64,000 bases of DNA from Sinorhizobium numidicum. Its GTDB lineage: Bacteria > Pseudomonadota > Alphaproteobacteria > Rhizobiales > Rhizobiaceae. The notes under the pieces were generated by a model. It was not told the origin of the DNA. It saw nothing but the letters and a program-made list of their open reading frames with translations, and did no database searches. Position 1 is the first letter of the stretch. Every line of letters starts with the position of its first letter. The DNA is taken from contig NZ_CP120368.1 in assembly GCF_029892045.1 (NCBI RefSeq), positions 3,163,501 to 3,227,500 on the forward strand. Reading direction: 5' to 3'. Made by a program: the position numbers and the translations under genes. Shown one piece after another: positions 61,354-64,000 of this stretch.

Positions 61354-63234
61354 ATGATCAGACACATGCGGACCGGCCTTCTGACCGCGTCCATCCTCGC
61401 CCTCTCATCGGGCGCCGCCCTCGCCGATTATGAATTGAACATCCTGCACATCAACGATCTTCACTCGCGCATCGAATCGATCAACAAGTTCGAGTCGACC
61501 TGCTCGGCCGAGGAGGAAGGCAAGAACGAGTGCTTCGGCGGTGTCGCTCGCCTGAAGACGCTGATCGACCAGAAGCGCCAGGAACTGACTGGCAAGAATA
61601 TGCTTCTCCTGAATGCCGGCGATAATTTCCAGGGCTCACTCTTCTTCACAACCTACAAGGGTGACGCTGAAGCGGAATTCCTGAACCTGATGAAGTTTGA
61701 CGCGATGACAGTCGGCAACCACGAATTCGACGAAAGCGAGGATGGGCTTGCCAGCTTCCTCGACAAGGTCACCTTCCCGGTCGTCACCGCCAATGTGCTG
61801 CCAAGCCACAAGTCGAAGATCGGCGACCGGATCAAGCCGTCGATCGTGCTTGATGTCGGCGGCGAGAAGATCGGGATCGTCGGGGCTGTCGCTAACGACA
61901 CACCCGAACTCGCTTCGCCGGGACCGGATATTCTGATCGGCGAGGACGTCGCGACGATCACCAGCGCGGTGGAGGAGATCAAGAAGCAGGGCGTCGACAA
62001 GATCATCGCTCTTACCCATGTGGGCTATCCACGTGATCTTGCCGCCATTGCAAAGATTCCGGACGTCGATGTCGTGGTCGGTGGCCATTCGCACAGCCTG
62101 CTTTCGAATACCGACGAAAAGGCCGAAGGCCCCTACCCGACCATGGTCGACAATCCCGGCGGCTACAAGGTACCCGTGGTGCAGGCTGCCTCCTACAGCA
62201 AGTATCTCGGCGATCTCGTTGTTACCTTCGACGACGGCGGCGTGGTCAAGGCCGCCAAGGGCGACCCGATCCTCGTTGATTCCTCGGTGAAGCCGGACGA
62301 GGCGGTTCTCGCGCGCATCAAGGAACTTTCCAAACCGATCGAAGAGCTGAAGACGAAGGTCATCGCCAAGACCGAAGCCCCGATCGACGGATCGCGCGAA
62401 AATTGCCGCGCGAAGGAATGCGAGATGGGCAGTCTCGTGGCGGACGCCATGCTCGATCGCGTCAAGGACCAGGGCGTGACGATCGCCATCGCCAACGGCG
62501 GTGGCCTGCGCGCTTCAATCGACGCCGGCGACGTCACGATGGGGGAAGTGATCACCGTGCTCCCCTTCCAGAACACGCTCGCGACGTTTCAGCTGAAGGG
62601 CGCCGATATCCGGGCAGCCCTGGAGAATGGCCTCAGCAAGGTCGAGGAGGGCGGCGGGCGTTTCCCGCAGGTGGCCGGCCTGAAATATGCGTTCGATCGC
62701 TCGAAGCCGGCCGGCAGTCGGGTCGTTTCTGTCGAGGTGAAGGAAGCCGACGTCTTTGCGGCGCTTGATCCGGAAAAGACCTATTCGCTCGTCAGCAACA
62801 ACTTCATGCGGGGCGGCGGCGACGGCTATGCCGTCTTCAAGACCAAGGGCGAGAACGCCTACGACTACGGTCCGGGCCTTGAGACGGTGCTCGCCGAGTA
62901 TCTCGCTGCGCATCAGCCGTTCAAACCCTATACCGATGGCCGCATCATGGAAGTTGCCGCTGCGGCAGGAACGACGGCGGCTGAACCGGCGACGCAAGCA
63001 CCAGCCGAAAGCGGTGCTGCTGCCCCCGCTCCCGCCCCCCAGCCGCCGGCCGAAACGGCTGCTGCTGCCGCCGGTCCGCAGAAACATGTCATCGCCAGGG
63101 GCGATACGCTCTGGGATCTGGCCGAATCCTTCTATGGCGACGGTATGCAGTGGAAGAAAATATCCGCAGCGAATGGCGAGCCGGCGCCACGGATGCTCGA
63201 GATCGGGCGCGAGCTCGAGATTCCGGCCAAGTAA
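61354..63234 (+). CDS. Exported 5'-nucleotidase/bifunctional phosphatase with LysM
   Basis: The 626-residue protein has a signal peptide ending AALADY and a UshA-type metallophosphatase domain: DLHSR, GDNF, GNHEFD, GGHSH motifs (first 230 residues). The 5'-nucleotidase C-domain is at about 340-540, with 'IANGGGLRASIDAGDVT'. Then come a Pro/Ala linker and a C-terminal LysM (about 577-626, 'HVIARGDTLWDLAESFYGD'). It probably salvages nucleotides in the periplasm while anchored to the wall. The frame opens 33 codons upstream, but MIRHMRTG follows the AGGAGAGC ribosome site. Confidence 0.92.
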   Translation: MIRHMRTGLLTASILALSSGAALADYELNILHINDLHSRIESINKFESTCSAEEEGKNECFGGVARLKTLIDQKRQELTGKNMLLLNAGDNFQGSLFFTTYKGDAEAEFLNLMKFDAMTVGNHEFDESEDGLASFLDKVTFPVVTANVLPSHKSKIGDRIKPSIVLDVGGEKIGIVGAVANDTPELASPGPDILIGEDVATITSAVEEIKKQGVDKIIALTHVGYPRDLAAIAKIPDVDVVVGGHSHSLLSNTDEKAEGPYPTMVDNPGGYKVPVVQAASYSKYLGDLVVTFDDGGVVKAAKGDPILVDSSVKPDEAVLARIKELSKPIEELKTKVIAKTEAPIDGSRENCRAKECEMGSLVADAMLDRVKDQGVTIAIANGGGLRASIDAGDVTMGEVITVLPFQNTLATFQLKGADIRAALENGLSKVEEGGGRFPQVAGLKYAFDRSKPAGSRVVSVEVKEADVFAALDPEKTYSLVSNNFMRGGGDGYAVFKTKGENAYDYGPGLETVLAEYLAAHQPFKPYTDGRIMEVAAAAGTTAAEPATQAPAESGAAAPAPAPQPPAETAAAAAGPQKHVIARGDTLWDLAESFYGDGMQWKKISAANGEPAPRMLEIGRELEIPAK

Positions 63235-63256
63235 GACAATTTGCCTCGGCTTCGAC

Positions 63257-63292
63257 ACCGGCGCGGGCTTTCCCGCGCCGGTTTTTCTTTTT
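63257..63292 (+). terminator. Terminator after the nucleotidase gene
   Basis: ACCGGCGCGGG-CTTT-CCCGCGCCGGTTTTTCTTTTT: an 11-bp stem and a T-rich tail, 23 bases after the stop. Confidence 0.9.
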
Positions 63293-63324
63293 AGAAGGAT
63301 TTGAAACTGTCGGCGCAGCGATAG

Positions 63325-63432
63325 CTACTGCATGGTTCCTTAAATCGGAACCGATTTAAGGATAAAACCACGCAGCAATTCAAAGCGTTACCGCGACCTT
63401 AGTGCGTCCGAAAAGACGCGCGGCGCGGTAAT
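63325..63432 (-). repeat. RIME1-like element, copy 10 (reverse)
   Basis: CTACTGCATGGTTCCTTAAATCGGAACCGATTTAAGGATAAAACCACGCAGCAATTCAAAGCG..GTGCGTCCGAAAAGACGCGC..CGCGGTAATG. It lies between the nucleotidase terminator and hemH. Confidence 0.85.
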
Positions 63433-63513
63433 GCATGTCGCCCAAAAATGTGCAGCGGTTTTGGGACGATGACATGCATAAAACAAAGACATAAAGTGCC
63501 CATGAGGACCGAG

Positions 63514-64000
63514 ATGACGACCGCACAGGCCGAACCGACCACCGAACATCCTGCCGTGAAATACGGCAAAATAGGCGTGCTGCTGGTGAATCTCGGAACG
63601 CCGGACGGCACGGATCCCACCTCCATGCGCCGCTACCTCAAGGAATTCTTAAGCGACAAGCGCGTCATCGAGTGGTCGCGTCTTTTCTGGTACCCGATCC
63701 TCTACGGCATCGTGCTCAATACGCGTCCGCGCAAGGTCGGCAAGGCCTACGAGCTTATCTGGAACAAGGAGTTGAACGAGAGCTGGTTGCGCACCTACAC
63801 GCGCAATCAGGCGGCTCTGATGGCCGAGAGCTTTACCGATCAGCCGCAGGTGGTCGTGGACTGGGCTATGCGCTATGGCCAACCTTCGATCGCCTCGCGC
63901 CTGGAGGCACTGCAGAAGGCCGGATGCGAGCGCATCCTCGTTTTCCCGCTCTATCCGCAATATGCGGCCGCGACGACGGCGACCGTCAACGACAAGGCGT
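63514..64000 (+). CDS. hemH: Ferrochelatase, N-terminal part
   Basis: The first 162 codons; the gene runs out of the window. It inserts iron into protoporphyrin IX, the last step of heme synthesis. 'YGKIGVLLVNLGTPDGTDPTS', 'RYLKEFLSDKRVIEWSR' and 'MRYGQPSIASRLEAL' followed by 'ILVFPLYPQYAAATT' are ferrochelatase hallmarks. I use ATG 63514, with GAGG about 6 bases upstream; ATG 63502 in the same frame is possible. Confidence 0.95.
   Translation, partial: MTTAQAEPTTEHPAVKYGKIGVLLVNLGTPDGTDPTSMRRYLKEFLSDKRVIEWSRLFWYPILYGIVLNTRPRKVGKAYELIWNKELNESWLRTYTRNQAALMAESFTDQPQVVVDWAMRYGQPSIASRLEALQKAGCERILVFPLYPQYAAATTATVNDKA

Noticed and set aside
1253..63432. Repeated palindromes considered as a CRISPR array or insertion sequences
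   Set aside because: Copies are kilobases apart, lack regular spacers, and encode no transposase; they fit dispersed RIME-type elements.

Overview
This is a gene-dense, high-GC stretch of alphaproteobacterial core chromosome. It is almost certainly from a Rhizobiales member of the Sinorhizobium/Ensifer type. The signs are protein sequences typical of that group (RuvABC, YebC, the tkt-gap-pgk-fba cluster, homospermidine synthase, RcdA, an Omp10-like lipoprotein, ferrochelatase) and many copies of a roughly 105-bp intergenic mosaic element that matches my recollection of rhizobial RIME1. The species assignment is inference. I see no prophage, transposase, CRISPR array, tRNA or rRNA.

Layout. 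1-1.1 kb: end of a glycosyltransferase and an overlapping NAD-dependent epimerase. 1.3-4.7 kb (-): TAT-type metallophosphoesterase, then ruvC-ruvA-ruvB. 4.8-7.6 kb: luciferase-like oxidoreductase, YebC regulator, UlaG-like hydrolase. 7.9-12.2 kb (-): RND efflux adaptor and pump. 12.5-16.7 kb: YmdB-like phosphodiesterase, 5-formyl-THF cyclo-ligase, a small island (HTH protein, DUF1127-like protein, LysR regulator), 6S RNA, zapA and a DUF4164 protein. 17.2-23.3 kb (+): transketolase, GAPDH, a glycolipid-binding-fold protein, phosphoglycerate kinase and class I aldolase, i.e. central C3-C6 sugar phosphate metabolism. 23.5-28.3 kb: PhzF-like isomerase, a class III cyclase with TPRs, an MFS transporter, DUF1192. 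28.3-29.7 kb: rcdA behind two CtrA boxes, and rpmE. 30-34.7 kb: ABC exporter, Bug-type binding protein and a frameshifted FAD dehydrogenase. 34.8-36.9 kb: an OmpA/MotB-like plus MotA/ExbB-like pair. 37.3-41.4 kb: inositol monophosphatase, Sel1-repeat protein, ThiE-like protein, TSUP permease, ArsR-type regulator. 41.7-44.9 kb: two small DUF465-like coiled-coil proteins, purEK, rpmJ, TPR protein. 45.3-49.1 kb: pyruvate kinase, DUF1036, N-formylglutamate amidohydrolase, DUF1244, DUF2312. 49.1-52.7 kb (-): DUF882 M15-like protein and an NtrC-family regulator. 53-58.7 kb: oligoendopeptidase F, pabB/pabC-like pair, PAS-GGDEF cyclase, DUF3445 protein. 58.9-64 kb: homospermidine synthase, Omp10-like lipoprotein, 5'-nucleotidase with LysM, and the start of hemH.

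Most genes are housekeeping. The points that most merit a second look are: the 6S RNA next to zapA, with a LysR gene converging into it and three small regulatory-looking genes separating it from its usual partner; two perfect TTAA-N7-TTAA CtrA boxes upstream of rcdA, with a terminator between them and rcdA; a class III cyclase whose first metal-binding Asp is Asn; a single-base frameshift in a flavin dehydrogenase; a MotA/MotB-like motor pair resembling ZorAB with no other defence gene nearby; and a dense array of RIME-like and other palindromic repeats. I found no convincing new multi-gene system.
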